This document shows, one piece after another, positions 14,907 to 23,366 of a stretch of DNA of 64,000 nucleotides. The DNA is from Spirochaetaceae bacterium (lineage in GTDB: Bacteria > Spirochaetota > Spirochaetia > Treponematales > Rectinemataceae). The stretch spans positions 124,001 to 188,000 of the forward strand of contig JANYKC010000095.1 of assembly GCA_025358255.1 (NCBI GenBank), written 5' to 3'. The notes beneath the pieces were generated by a model. It worked only from the letters and a program-made list of their open reading frames with translations. It was not told the DNA's origin and ran no database searches. The position numbers and the translations under genes are program-made. How positions within the stretch are numbered: the first letter of the stretch is position 1; the number at the start of each line of letters is the position of its first letter.

Positions 14907-17183
14907 CTATTTTTTCCTCGATGAGGGCTTCTTGGCGGGAAGGGTTTTTTTCGCATCCTTGCTCTTCGTTTCAGGTCGCGCGGCGGCCCTGGCTTTTGGC
15001 GGGGTTTTCGGCGGCTCCCATGCGCTTTTGGACGCCGGTTTTGCCTTGGAGGCAGGCTTGGCCTTCGGGGCGGTTTTCGCCGCGGCCTTCCCCGCGGCCT
15101 TGGCCGCGAGTTTCTCGGCGGCGGCAAGGAGGCCGCCCTTCTTCGCCACCGCGGGCTTGGCCTTCGTGGACAGGGCCGACGGGCGGCTTTTCGCGGTGGC
15201 GGCCCTGCTCTTGGCCGTGGAGCGAGCATGCACCAAGGGCTCGCCTTGGGCATCGAAAAGCTCGGGATCCGACTGGGGGGTGGGACCGGCGACCGAGACC
15301 GCTTCGTGGGAGGACAGGCGCACGCCGTTGGCACGGATGCCCTTGGTCTCGAAATCCTCGATGCGGAAATCCTCATCCTTGATCTTCTGGCGGGGCTTGC
15401 GCGGGTAAGCCACCGTAAAGGGCGAGGTCGAGGAATAGGTGAACCAGAGGACCTGGGCCCCATCGGGAATGAGGGGATAGTCCTTGCTCATGATCCATGC
15501 CTCGATCTGGAAGCGCTTTATGTAGGGGAAGCCGGTCACGGCGTCCTTGTAGACGAGGGTGAAAGCCACGCCTGAAAGCGCGTCCTTGTCCGCCACGGCC
15601 ACGTAGAGGAGGCCTTGGTCGACATAGAGTTTTTCCGGCAGGGGAACGACGGACCAGATGCCGCTCCGCCTGACCACAAGGATCTTGTCGAAGGTCGAGA
15701 CCTGGGCCTTGACCTCGCCCGAGGAAACCGCGGTGCCAAGGTATCCGCTCTGGCCGTCATATCGAAGGGGGATGTCCCTGCGCGCGACTTCCTTCGCATC
15801 CACCCGCGTGAAGCCACCGAGCTCGGTCTTGCGTCCCCAGTCGGCCTTGAGGCGCTTGGCTATGCCTTCAAGGTAACAGACCGCGTAATCGGTGAGGTGG
15901 GCAAGGTGCTTGCGCACTTCCTTGATCCGCGCGGCCAGGCGTGCCAGCTCTTCCCTGGCCCGCTCGATGTCATAGAGGGAGATGCGCCGGATCGGGATCT
16001 TGAGGAGACGCTCGACATCCTCGAGGGTGACCTCCCTTCCGATCTCCTTCTTGAAGGCGGCCAGGCCGTCCACTACGGCCTTTGTCACGCCTTCCTGGCT
16101 CTTCTTGTTCTCGATGAGCTTGTAGACCCGCTCCTCGATGAAGATGCGCTCGAGGGTACGGGCATGGATCTCGTCGAGGAGCTCCTGCTCCTCGATGCCG
16201 AGCTCGGCCTTGAGAACGGCGACCAGGCGCTTCGCATGGTGGCGGATGACTTCCGTGACCGTGGTCTGGGTAGGGACGCCGTCCTTGATGACGAGGAAAT
16301 TGCAGGAAAGGGATATCTCGCATTCGGTGAAGGCGTAGAGGGAATCGATTACTTCCTCGGCGTAGACGCCCCGTTGGAGCTTGATCTCGATCTCCACCGT
16401 GTCAGTCGTGAAATCGCTGATGCCGGCGATCTTGATCCGCCCCGCCTTGGCGGCCGCCTCGACGCTCTCTATGAGGCTCTCTGTCGTGGAGCCGAAGGGA
16501 AGCTCCCGCACGACGATGCGCTTCGGGTCCGAGGTATCCAGCCGAGCGCGGACGCGCACCTTGCCCATGCCGTCGGCGTAGGCGGAGACATCGGCGATGC
16601 CCCTGGTGGGGAAATCCGGATACAGCTCGAAGTTCCTGCCGCGGAGGCAGGCGATCTCTGCCGCGATCACCTCCAGGGGATTGTGGGGCAGTATCTTCGT
16701 GCTCATGCCGACGGCGATGCCCTCGGCGCCGATCATGAGGATCACGGGCAGCTTCGCGGGGAAGGCCACGGGCTCCCGGTTGCGCCCATCGTAGGAATCG
16801 GCGTATTCGGTGACCTTCGGGTCGTAGAAGACGTCCTTGGCGAGAGCCCTGGCCTTGCACTCGATATAGCGCGGCGCGGAGGCTTCGTCACCCGTGAAGA
16901 GGTTGCCGAAGTTCCCCTGCTTGTCTATGAAAAGCTCCTTGTTGGCAAGGACGACGAGGGCCGAGTAGATGGACTGGTCCCCGTGGGGATGGTACTTCAT
17001 GCAATGGCCGACGATGTTCGCGACCTTGTGGTACTTGCCGTCATCCATCTCGAAGAGGGAGTGGAGGATGCGCCGCTGGACGGGCTTGAGGCCGTCCTCG
17101 ATGTCGGGTATCGCGCGGTCCTTGATGACATAGGACGCGTAGTACAGGAAGTTCTCGTCGAAAATCTTCTTGACGTAGGCCAT
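14907..17183 (-). CDS. parC: DNA topoisomerase IV subunit A (ParC) with histone-like tail
   Basis: A 758-aa type IIA topoisomerase A subunit. The breakage-reunion domain has the catalytic tyrosine at residue 106 (SAPRYIECKA) and the quinolone region HPHGDQSIYSAL, in which the usual Ser/Ala after GD is Gln70. A beta-propeller-like C-terminal domain follows (about residues 480-620). The last ~120 residues are an Ala/Lys/Pro-rich tail (AKKGG, AAKAAGKAAAKTAPKAK, KKPSSRKK) like histone H1, absent from typical ParC. It lies 9 bp downstream of parE in the same operon. ParC rather than GyrA is favoured by pairing with a ~600-aa ParE-like partner and lack of an obvious GyrA box. Confidence 0.88.
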   Translation of the reverse strand: MAYVKKIFDENFLYYASYVIKDRAIPDIEDGLKPVQRRILHSLFEMDDGKYHKVANIVGHCMKYHPHGDQSIYSALVVLANKELFIDKQGNFGNLFTGDEASAPRYIECKARALAKDVFYDPKVTEYADSYDGRNREPVAFPAKLPVILMIGAEGIAVGMSTKILPHNPLEVIAAEIACLRGRNFELYPDFPTRGIADVSAYADGMGKVRVRARLDTSDPKRIVVRELPFGSTTESLIESVEAAAKAGRIKIAGISDFTTDTVEIEIKLQRGVYAEEVIDSLYAFTECEISLSCNFLVIKDGVPTQTTVTEVIRHHAKRLVAVLKAELGIEEQELLDEIHARTLERIFIEERVYKLIENKKSQEGVTKAVVDGLAAFKKEIGREVTLEDVERLLKIPIRRISLYDIERAREELARLAARIKEVRKHLAHLTDYAVCYLEGIAKRLKADWGRKTELGGFTRVDAKEVARRDIPLRYDGQSGYLGTAVSSGEVKAQVSTFDKILVVRRSGIWSVVPLPEKLYVDQGLLYVAVADKDALSGVAFTLVYKDAVTGFPYIKRFQIEAWIMSKDYPLIPDGAQVLWFTYSSTSPFTVAYPRKPRQKIKDEDFRIEDFETKGIRANGVRLSSHEAVSVAGPTPQSDPELFDAQGEPLVHARSTAKSRAATAKSRPSALSTKAKPAVAKKGGLLAAAEKLAAKAAGKAAAKTAPKAKPASKAKPASKSAWEPPKTPPKARAAARPETKSKDAKKTLPAKKPSSRKK

Positions 17184-17192
17184 ATCCGATCC

Positions 17193-19013
17193 TTACAGGT
17201 CGTTGATGAGGTTCTTCATGATGTAGTCTCGCCTCTCGGGGGTGTTCTTGCCCTGGTAGAATTCCAGGACGGCCGGCACCGCCTTGAGGGTCTGGATATC
17301 CACGCGCACGAGCCTGATGTCCTCGCCGATGAACTGCCCGAACTCCGATGGGCTGATCTCGCCAAGGCCCTTGAAGCGGGTGATCTCGGCGCCCTTCCCG
17401 AGGGCGGCCTGGGCCTCGTCGCGCTCCCTGGGGCTATAGGAGTAGCGCGTGTCGCCCTTGATCCGGACCCTGAACAGGGGCGTCTCAAGGATGTACACGC
17501 GTCCCTGCGTCACGAGCTCCTCGAAGAAGCTTAGGAAGAAGGTGAGGAGGAGGTTGCGGATGTGGAAGCCGTCGTAGTCGGCATCCGTGGCGATCACGAT
17601 GCGGCCGAAACGGAGGCTTTCGAGGCTGTTCTCGATCCCGAGGGCCATCATCATGTTGTAGAGCTCCTCGTTCTTGTAGATGGCGGTCCGTTTCCTGCCG
17701 TACATGTTCTCCGGCTTGCCCCGGAGGGAAAAGACGGCCTGGGTCATGACGTCGCGGGAGCTCACCATTGAGCCGGCCGCGGAGAGCCCTTCCGTGAGGA
17801 AGAGGGTCGAGACGTCGCCCTCGGGCCCGTCCCCGAGGTGGCGCTTGCAGTCCTTGAGGTTGGGGATCTTGAGCTCGATCCGCTTGGCGGCCTCCTTGGC
17901 CTCCTTCTTGACCACATTGAGCTCGGTCCGCAGCTTCTCGTTCGAGATGATCTTTTCCTGGAGGCGCTTGGCTGCGGCGGGGTTGCGCCGGAGGTAATCG
18001 TCCACCCCCCGCTTCACTTCCTGCATGATCCAGGGCTTCAAGTCCGAGTTCCCGAGCTTGTTCTTGGTCTGGCTCTCGAACACGGGATCCTTGAGCTTGA
18101 CGGCCACCGCGGCCGCGATCCCTTCCCGCACGTCCTCGCCGCGGTAGGAGGCCTGGTAGAATTCGTTGACGGCCTTGAGGTAGCCCTCGCGGAAGGCGGA
18201 GAGGTGGCTGCCCCCGTCGGAGGTGTGCTGGCCGTTCACGAAGGAGAAGTACTCCTCCCCGTAGTCGCCGGTATGGGAAAAGGCGAACTCGATCCGGTCG
18301 CCCCGCCAGTATCCGATATCGTACAACGCGCCGTCGCCGACCTCGTCCTTGAGGAGGTCCAGGAGGCCGTTCTTCGAGGCGTAGTCCTGTCCGTTGAGCT
18401 CGATCGTGAGGCCGGTGTTGAGGTAGGCGTAGTGCCAGGCCCGACGCTCGACGAACTCCATGTTGAAGCTGTACTCGCCGAAGATCTGCGAATCGGGGAC
18501 GAACTCGACGAGGGTCCCGTCCTTCTCCCTGGTGCGTCCCTCGTGCTTTTCCAGGAGGACACCACGCTCGAATATGGCCTCGAAGTACTCGCCCTTGCGG
18601 TGGGAGACGACGCGGAAGCGCGAGGAAAGAGCGTTGACCGCCTTCGTGCCGACGCCATTGAGGCCGACGGAGAACTGGAAGACATCGTCGTTGTACTTGG
18701 CTCCGGTGTTGATCACCGATACGCACTCGATGACCTTCCCCAGGGGGATGCCGCGCCCGAAATCGCGCACCGTGACCTTGGAGCCGCCCGCGCCCAGGTT
18801 CTCGGCCTTCACGACCACGCGGGTGCCCGCGCCCATGATGAACTCGTCCACGGCGTTGTCCACGACTTCCTTGAGCAGCACGTATATGCCGTCGTCCTTG
18901 TTCGATCCGTCGCCGAGGCGGCCGATGTACATCCCCGTCCGGAGGCGGATGTGCTCGAGGGAGGACAGGGTCTTTATCTTGGATTCGTCGTATCCGGAAG
19001 CTTTCTTGGCCAT
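17193..19013 (-). CDS. parE: DNA topoisomerase IV subunit B (ParE)
   Basis: A 606-aa GHKL ATPase/TOPRIM protein. The Bergerat ATP site shows EVVDNAVDEF (catalytic Glu and Asn), DFGRGIPLG, and GLNGVGTKAVNAL as the ATP lid. TOPRIM motifs are TEGLSAAGSM (EGxSA) and ATDADYDGFHI (DxD). It ends with the conserved RFKGLGEISPSEF region and a short C-terminus, the length typical of ParE and shorter than GyrB. It is transcribed leftward ahead of parC with a 9-bp gap and shares its operon. No promoter of good consensus is visible in the 70 bp between it and coaX. Confidence 0.9.
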   Translation of the reverse strand: MAKKASGYDESKIKTLSSLEHIRLRTGMYIGRLGDGSNKDDGIYVLLKEVVDNAVDEFIMGAGTRVVVKAENLGAGGSKVTVRDFGRGIPLGKVIECVSVINTGAKYNDDVFQFSVGLNGVGTKAVNALSSRFRVVSHRKGEYFEAIFERGVLLEKHEGRTREKDGTLVEFVPDSQIFGEYSFNMEFVERRAWHYAYLNTGLTIELNGQDYASKNGLLDLLKDEVGDGALYDIGYWRGDRIEFAFSHTGDYGEEYFSFVNGQHTSDGGSHLSAFREGYLKAVNEFYQASYRGEDVREGIAAAVAVKLKDPVFESQTKNKLGNSDLKPWIMQEVKRGVDDYLRRNPAAAKRLQEKIISNEKLRTELNVVKKEAKEAAKRIELKIPNLKDCKRHLGDGPEGDVSTLFLTEGLSAAGSMVSSRDVMTQAVFSLRGKPENMYGRKRTAIYKNEELYNMMMALGIENSLESLRFGRIVIATDADYDGFHIRNLLLTFFLSFFEELVTQGRVYILETPLFRVRIKGDTRYSYSPRERDEAQAALGKGAEITRFKGLGEISPSEFGQFIGEDIRLVRVDIQTLKAVPAVLEFYQGKNTPERRDYIMKNLINDL

Positions 19014-19088
19014 GATTGCATCGATGCTAGCACGGGTCAGCGCCCCGTGAGAAGTCCGGGCCGCTTTCGCGTATCGGGCGCCTTGGGC

Positions 19089-19868
19089 CTAGCGCTCCAG
19101 GTCGGCCAGGATCGCGAGCCCCTCGAGAGCAAGGTCGGGGACAAAACGCGGAATGCCGCATGACGCCAGGAAAGCCATGGCCTCCGCTGCGCCGGTGCCG
19201 AGCACCAGCGCGTCCCCGCCCAGCTCCGCTTGCATGAGCTCCACCAGCCTGCATACCAGTCCGGCATAGCCCAGCACGACGCCGGACTGGACGGATTCCT
19301 TGGTGCTTTTCCCGATTGCCCGTTCCGGCTTTTCTAGCCGGATTCCGGGTATCTGGGCGGCGACGCCCTCCAAGGCCTCGGCCGCGGTCTCGAGGCCCGG
19401 GGCTATGGACGCCCCGACGAATTCCCCGGAGGCGTTGAGGGCGGACAACGCGAGGACGACGCTCGAGTCCACGATGATGCACGCCCGGGCCTTGCCGTCG
19501 CGGGCCGCGAGGCTCCGCGCCGCGACAGCCGCGCAGACAAGGTCCGCGCCGACTTCCTGGGGAAAATCGGTGCGGAGCTTCAAGCCCGTCCTTGTGCCCG
19601 GCCCCACGACGCGTGAACCGAGCCCCGTGGCCACGCTGACAGCCTCGACGAGCCTCGGCGTAAGGGCGGGAACGACGCTTGATAGCCAGACCTTGTCGAT
19701 CATGCCCGCGCGCGAACCGAGCCTGGCCATGGCGGCTTCGATGAATAGGGCGTACTCGTCGGCGCTCCTTTCCCTCGAGACCCCTACCCTGCTCTTGAGC
19801 AGCCAGCTATCCCCTTCCCGGAAACCGAGGACAGCCTCGCGGTTCCGCGCGTCGATGGCAAGAAGCAT
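19089..19868 (-). CDS. coaX: Divergent type III pantothenate kinase (CoaX)
   Basis: A 259-aa ASKHA-fold protein of the CoaX/Baf family; the reaction would be pantothenate plus ATP to 4'-phosphopantothenate. The substrate loop is close to consensus (GPGTRTGLKL, usually GPGxxTGL), as is VGADLVCAAVAA. The three functional aspartates are present (D6, D109, D134). The phosphate motifs have drifted: DARNREAVLG replaces DxGNTxxxxG, and DSSVVLALSAL replaces DFGTATTxD. It follows an ECF transporter operon with a 3-bp gap from the S-component gene, and a coaE gene lies elsewhere in the window. Active CoaX is likely but not certain given the altered motifs. Confidence 0.78.
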   Translation of the reverse strand: MLLAIDARNREAVLGFREGDSWLLKSRVGVSRERSADEYALFIEAAMARLGSRAGMIDKVWLSSVVPALTPRLVEAVSVATGLGSRVVGPGTRTGLKLRTDFPQEVGADLVCAAVAARSLAARDGKARACIIVDSSVVLALSALNASGEFVGASIAPGLETAAEALEGVAAQIPGIRLEKPERAIGKSTKESVQSGVVLGYAGLVCRLVELMQAELGGDALVLGTGAAEAMAFLASCGIPRFVPDLALEGLAILADLER

Positions 19869-19871
19869 CGC

Positions 19872-20450
19872 TTAACTCTCCTCGTCGGCCAGGCGCGCCT
19901 TGCCACGCCGTCCCTCGACCCCCCCCCAGGCCGCGACGATCGCCGCCGTGAGGATGGCCGCCACGCCTGCCTCGACGAGGCCATTGGCGACAAGCACAGC
20001 CCCTGCCACGCTTGCCGGGATCGCACCCGCCAGGACCAGGGCGCCGAGGACAAAGACCGTGTTGGTGAGGGAGCCCACGATGCCCGCCGCCGCCGCCGCC
20101 GCCGGCCTGAGCCTGCCCCTGAAAAGGCGGAAGGCGAGCCAGGCAAGGAGGCCGATCAGGAGGCGAGGCAGGACGGAGATGAAGGGGTTCACGAAAAAGA
20201 CGTCGATTGGTCCCTTGGCCGGGTTTATGACCGCCTGCACCATGCTCGTGGCCCCGAAAATCGCGCCGACGAGGATGCCGACGACCGGCCCCTCGATTAC
20301 GGCGCCGATGATCACCGGTACCTGGAGGACCGAAAGCGAAGCCCCCGATATCCAGGGGATATAGCCTAGCTGGGTGAGCGACAGCGCGACGACGACGGCG
20401 CCCAGCGCGCCGGTGACCACGATCTTCCTGACCCCAAAACGAGAACCCAT
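19872..20450 (-). CDS. ECF transporter S component, possibly pantothenate-specific
   Basis: A 192-aa membrane protein with about six hydrophobic helices and the ECF S-component look: a short basic N-terminus (MGSRFGVRK, the ATPase-coupling AxxxA-type helix follows as ALGAVVVAL), then the substrate cavity segments IPWISGASLSVLQVPVIIGA. S components capture vitamins and hand them to the EcfT-EcfA module, which is encoded next door. It is 3 bp from coaX, suggesting pantothenate (PanT-like) as substrate; this is inference from position. GGAGG precedes the ATG at 20450. Confidence 0.8.
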   Translation of the reverse strand: MGSRFGVRKIVVTGALGAVVVALSLTQLGYIPWISGASLSVLQVPVIIGAVIEGPVVGILVGAIFGATSMVQAVINPAKGPIDVFFVNPFISVLPRLLIGLLAWLAFRLFRGRLRPAAAAAAGIVGSLTNTVFVLGALVLAGAIPASVAGAVLVANGLVEAGVAAILTAAIVAAWGGVEGRRGKARLADEES

Positions 20451-20504
20451 AATTACCTCCTGTCCTTAGGTACCCGCCCGCTCCCGCGGGTCGAATCCTC
20501 AGGG

Positions 20505-21335
20505 CTAGCGCAACAGCGCGTCGACCGCGAAGGCGGCCGCGCAAAAAACCAGGGCAAGGGCGCGTATCGCATCCTCGCCACGGACCTTCGGATACACGAC
20601 CCAACGGGTGCGGTCCTTGCCGGTGTAGCACCGCGCCTCCATGGCCTCGGCGAGGACCTCGGCCCGCTCGAGGGCCCTCACGGTGACCGGCACGATGAGG
20701 GGAAGGTAGGCCCGCGCCCGGGCGAAGGGTCCGCCCTTGCCGGTGCCGAAATCCGCCCCGCGTGAGGCCTGGGCCTTCACAATTGACTCGAGTTCCCCGG
20801 CGATCACCGGGATGAAGCGGAAGGTGGCTGAGACGACGAGGGCAAGCCGATGGACAGGGAGTCCCAGTCTGGCGAGCGGGTCCAGGAGGTCCTCCACGCC
20901 GTGGGCGATCTCGCCCTCGCTGGTGATCGAGGTGAACACGCCCAGGAGGACCATGAGGGCGACGGTCCTGGCCACGGCCATGCCCACGGCCGCCGCCTCG
21001 CGCGCGGTGGCCGAAAGGGGCCCCAGGGTGAACAGCGCGGCGGAATGGTCGCCTGGCCAGCCGAAAAGGAACTGCAGGAAAGCGGCCAGCACGAAGAAAG
21101 GCAGGGCGGGCTTCACGCCCCGGAGGAGGAAGGCCGGGCGTATCCCGGCCCCGCGTCCCGCGCAGAGGGCCAGGAGAAGGACCATGGCCACGCCGCTTAT
21201 CCCCCCGACGGCCCCCGGGATGGAGAGAGCGAACAGCCAAAGATACTTGGTCGCGGGCGTCAGCCGATGGAGGAGTGAATCCCCGGAGGAATACTGGCCG
21301 ATGGAGATGTTCCGGAAAAACTCGAGGTCCTTCAT
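20505..21335 (-). CDS. ecfT: ECF transporter T component (EcfT)
   Basis: A 276-aa transmembrane coupling protein. Several hydrophobic helices are followed by the coupling helices with the two Ala-Arg-Gly-type motifs: QASRGADFG and EAMEARCYTG (the second has Cys for Gly, seen in some EcfT). These arginines dock in the EcfA ATPases. The start ATG (21333-21335) overlaps the stop of the fused ATPase gene as ATGA. It forms one operon with EcfA1A2, the S component and coaX, so this is a dedicated (group I) ECF module. Confidence 0.88.
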   Translation of the reverse strand: MKDLEFFRNISIGQYSSGDSLLHRLTPATKYLWLFALSIPGAVGGISGVAMVLLLALCAGRGAGIRPAFLLRGVKPALPFFVLAAFLQFLFGWPGDHSAALFTLGPLSATAREAAAVGMAVARTVALMVLLGVFTSITSEGEIAHGVEDLLDPLARLGLPVHRLALVVSATFRFIPVIAGELESIVKAQASRGADFGTGKGGPFARARAYLPLIVPVTVRALERAEVLAEAMEARCYTGKDRTRWVVYPKVRGEDAIRALALVFCAAAFAVDALLR

Positions 21336-23134
21336 CCTGCGCCTTCCTTGGCCCTGCCGCCATCCCCGGCGAGCGAGCCCTTGAGTCCGGAGACCAGCTC
21401 GCCCAACGTGAGGGGCTGGCCCTGGATTTCGATGCCGGTGGCGGCTAGCGCGATGGCCATCGCCGCGGCGAAGGGCCTGGCGATCCCCCAGGCGGGGTCG
21501 TATGCGGAGTGGAAAAGCTCGCGGGGCGGAAGCGATGCCACGAGTTCAGCCCCGCGCATCACGAGGACAAGGTCCGCCCGGGAGGCCTCCTCCATCGAAT
21601 GGGTGGCGAAGACGACCGTCCTCCCCGAGGCCGCATGGCCGGCGAGGAGGGCCATCACCGCTTCCCTTGTCTCCGGGTCGAGGGCGCTGGTGGGTTCGTC
21701 GAGGAGGAGGGCTTCGCTGTCCAGGGCAAGGACGCCCGCCAGGGCGAGCTTCCGCTTCTCCCCTCCGGAAAGCCCACGGCTTCCGCGATCGCGAAAAAGG
21801 TCATAATCCAGCCCAGCCTTGTCCATGGCCTCCCGCACGCGGGCGACCAGGGCCTTCCCCGCGAGGCCCTGGTTGCGCGGTCCAAAGGCGACATCGTCCG
21901 CCGCATAGGGCTCGAAAAGCGCGGCCTCGGGACGCTGGACGCAAAGCGGCGCGCGCATGCGCAAGGAGCGCAGGTCTGTCCCTTTCGCGAGGGTGTCCTG
22001 GCCAAAGGCGATGACTCGGCCGCCCGTGGGAAAGGCCAGGGCATCGAGGAGCTGGAGGAGGGTCGATTTCCCCGAGCCGGTGCGCCCGACCACCGCGACC
22101 AGTGACGACGGCTGCAGGCAGACCGATACCCCGCGCAAAGCCACGCGCTCGTTCGCGGTGCCGCGCAGCCAGGAATGGCCGGCCTCCTCGAGCGCGAAGG
22201 CAGGCCCGACCGGGTCGCCGGCTTCCCCCGGTGCAGGCCGCGGCGCCTCATGCGATGCGCCATCGTTGTGCGACATCGAGGCGGCGCCATAGGCATCGCC
22301 TATGGCGGCGCCGGAGGCGGCTATCCGTGCGGCGAGCCGCTCGAGGCTTTCCCCGAGGCGCGGCTCGATCCCGAGCTCGCGGCAGAGGCGGAGGGCCGGG
22401 GGCAGGCCAAAACCGAGACGCTCCGCGGGCGCCGGAAGGCCGCTGCCGCCCGGGAAAAAGAAGTCGCCGGGAAGCCCGTCAAAGACGAGGCGGCCATCCT
22501 CGAGGGCAAGGATCCTGCTGGCGCGGGCGGCCTCCGACATGTCGTGGGTGGCGTGGATGATGGCCATGCCTTGCGCGTTGAGCTCGTCGATGCGGCCAAG
22601 CAGGTCCTTCCGCGCCTCGGGATCGAGCATGGCCGTGGCCTCGTCGAAGGCGATGCAGCGCGGTTCCATGGCAAGGGCACCGGCTATCGCGAGACGCTGC
22701 TGCTGACCGGCGGAAAGGAAGAGGGAGGGGGATTTCCTCTCGGCTTCCAGCCCCACCGCCCGGAGGGCCTTGTCGACCCGGCCCTTGATCTCCGCGCGGG
22801 GCAGGCCGAGGTTCTCCGGACCGAAGGCGACGTCCTCCTCGACGACGCTCGAGACGATCTGGTCGACTGGCGCCTGGAAAACCAGGGAGAGGCCGGAGCG
22901 TATGGCCGGGAGGTTCGAGCCGTCGCCGGTGCAAAGTCCAAATACCTCGACCCTGCCTTGGGTCGGGGTGCGAAGGCCATCAAGAAGGCGCAAGAGGGTG
23001 GATTTTCCCGAGCCGTTGCGGCCGACGATGGCCACGTGCTCGCCCTCGCCTATCGAAACGGAGATATCCTTGAGAGCGGCCCGCGACGACTCCGGATAGG
23101 TAAAGCCCACGCCCTCCAGGGAAATGAACGACAT
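21332..23134 (-). CDS. Fused ECF ATPase (EcfA1-EcfA2 in one chain)
   Basis: A 600-aa protein with two complete ABC ATPase domains. Domain 1 has Walker A GRNGSGKSTLL, signature LSAGQQQRLAIA and Walker B CIAFDEATAMLDP. Domain 2 has GRTGSGKSTLL, LSGGEKRKLALA and ALLLDEPTSALDP. A ~50-residue linker lies between. Separate EcfA and EcfA' genes are commoner; fused forms are known. I start at ATG 23134 (MSFISLEG), which follows GAGGTG; the frame runs 66 codons further upstream without homology. It is first in the leftward ECF-coaX operon and divergent from nqrB. Confidence 0.88.
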   Translation of the reverse strand: MSFISLEGVGFTYPESSRAALKDISVSIGEGEHVAIVGRNGSGKSTLLRLLDGLRTPTQGRVEVFGLCTGDGSNLPAIRSGLSLVFQAPVDQIVSSVVEEDVAFGPENLGLPRAEIKGRVDKALRAVGLEAERKSPSLFLSAGQQQRLAIAGALAMEPRCIAFDEATAMLDPEARKDLLGRIDELNAQGMAIIHATHDMSEAARASRILALEDGRLVFDGLPGDFFFPGGSGLPAPAERLGFGLPPALRLCRELGIEPRLGESLERLAARIAASGAAIGDAYGAASMSHNDGASHEAPRPAPGEAGDPVGPAFALEEAGHSWLRGTANERVALRGVSVCLQPSSLVAVVGRTGSGKSTLLQLLDALAFPTGGRVIAFGQDTLAKGTDLRSLRMRAPLCVQRPEAALFEPYAADDVAFGPRNQGLAGKALVARVREAMDKAGLDYDLFRDRGSRGLSGGEKRKLALAGVLALDSEALLLDEPTSALDPETREAVMALLAGHAASGRTVVFATHSMEEASRADLVLVMRGAELVASLPPRELFHSAYDPAWGIARPFAAAMAIALAATGIEIQGQPLTLGELVSGLKGSLAGDGGRAKEGAG

Positions 23135-23208
23135 CGAAACACCTCGCGTCTCGGCGGCGTAGCGACTGGCACATGCCGAAGGTCGATCGTCCGTCCAAGC
23201 GTCCAAGG

Positions 23209-23227
23209 GGAATATGGTCAATATTCC
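23209..23227. promoter_or_regulatory. Palindrome in the ecfA/nqrB divergent region
   Basis: GGAATATGGTCAATATTCC: perfect 7-bp arms around GGTCA. It lies 75 bp from the ecfA start and 140 bp from nqrB, the only marked palindrome of the 232-bp divergent gap. Operator-like; regulator unknown. Confidence 0.4.
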
Positions 23228-23340
23228 TGGATATGTCAACCTTCCCGGAGATATGGAGCCATGGGGCCCGCCTTGGACCCTGGATTCCGCACTTCCGCGG
23301 TCCATTCCAAAAAAAGCGGGCGGAATCCCCATCCTTGCCC

Positions 23341-23346
23341 TATACT
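23341..23346 (+). promoter_or_regulatory. -10 box for the nqr operon
   Basis: TATACT, 21 bp before the nqrB ATG and close to its AGAGGAGG ribosome site. No convincing -35 (the position holds GGGCGG). Confidence 0.35.
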
Positions 23347-23366
23347 GTTCGCCAGAGGAGGACTAC

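Noticed and set aside
15615..17534. A 639-codon plus-strand frame across parC
   Set aside because: Antisense shadow of parC/parE with no recognisable domain.
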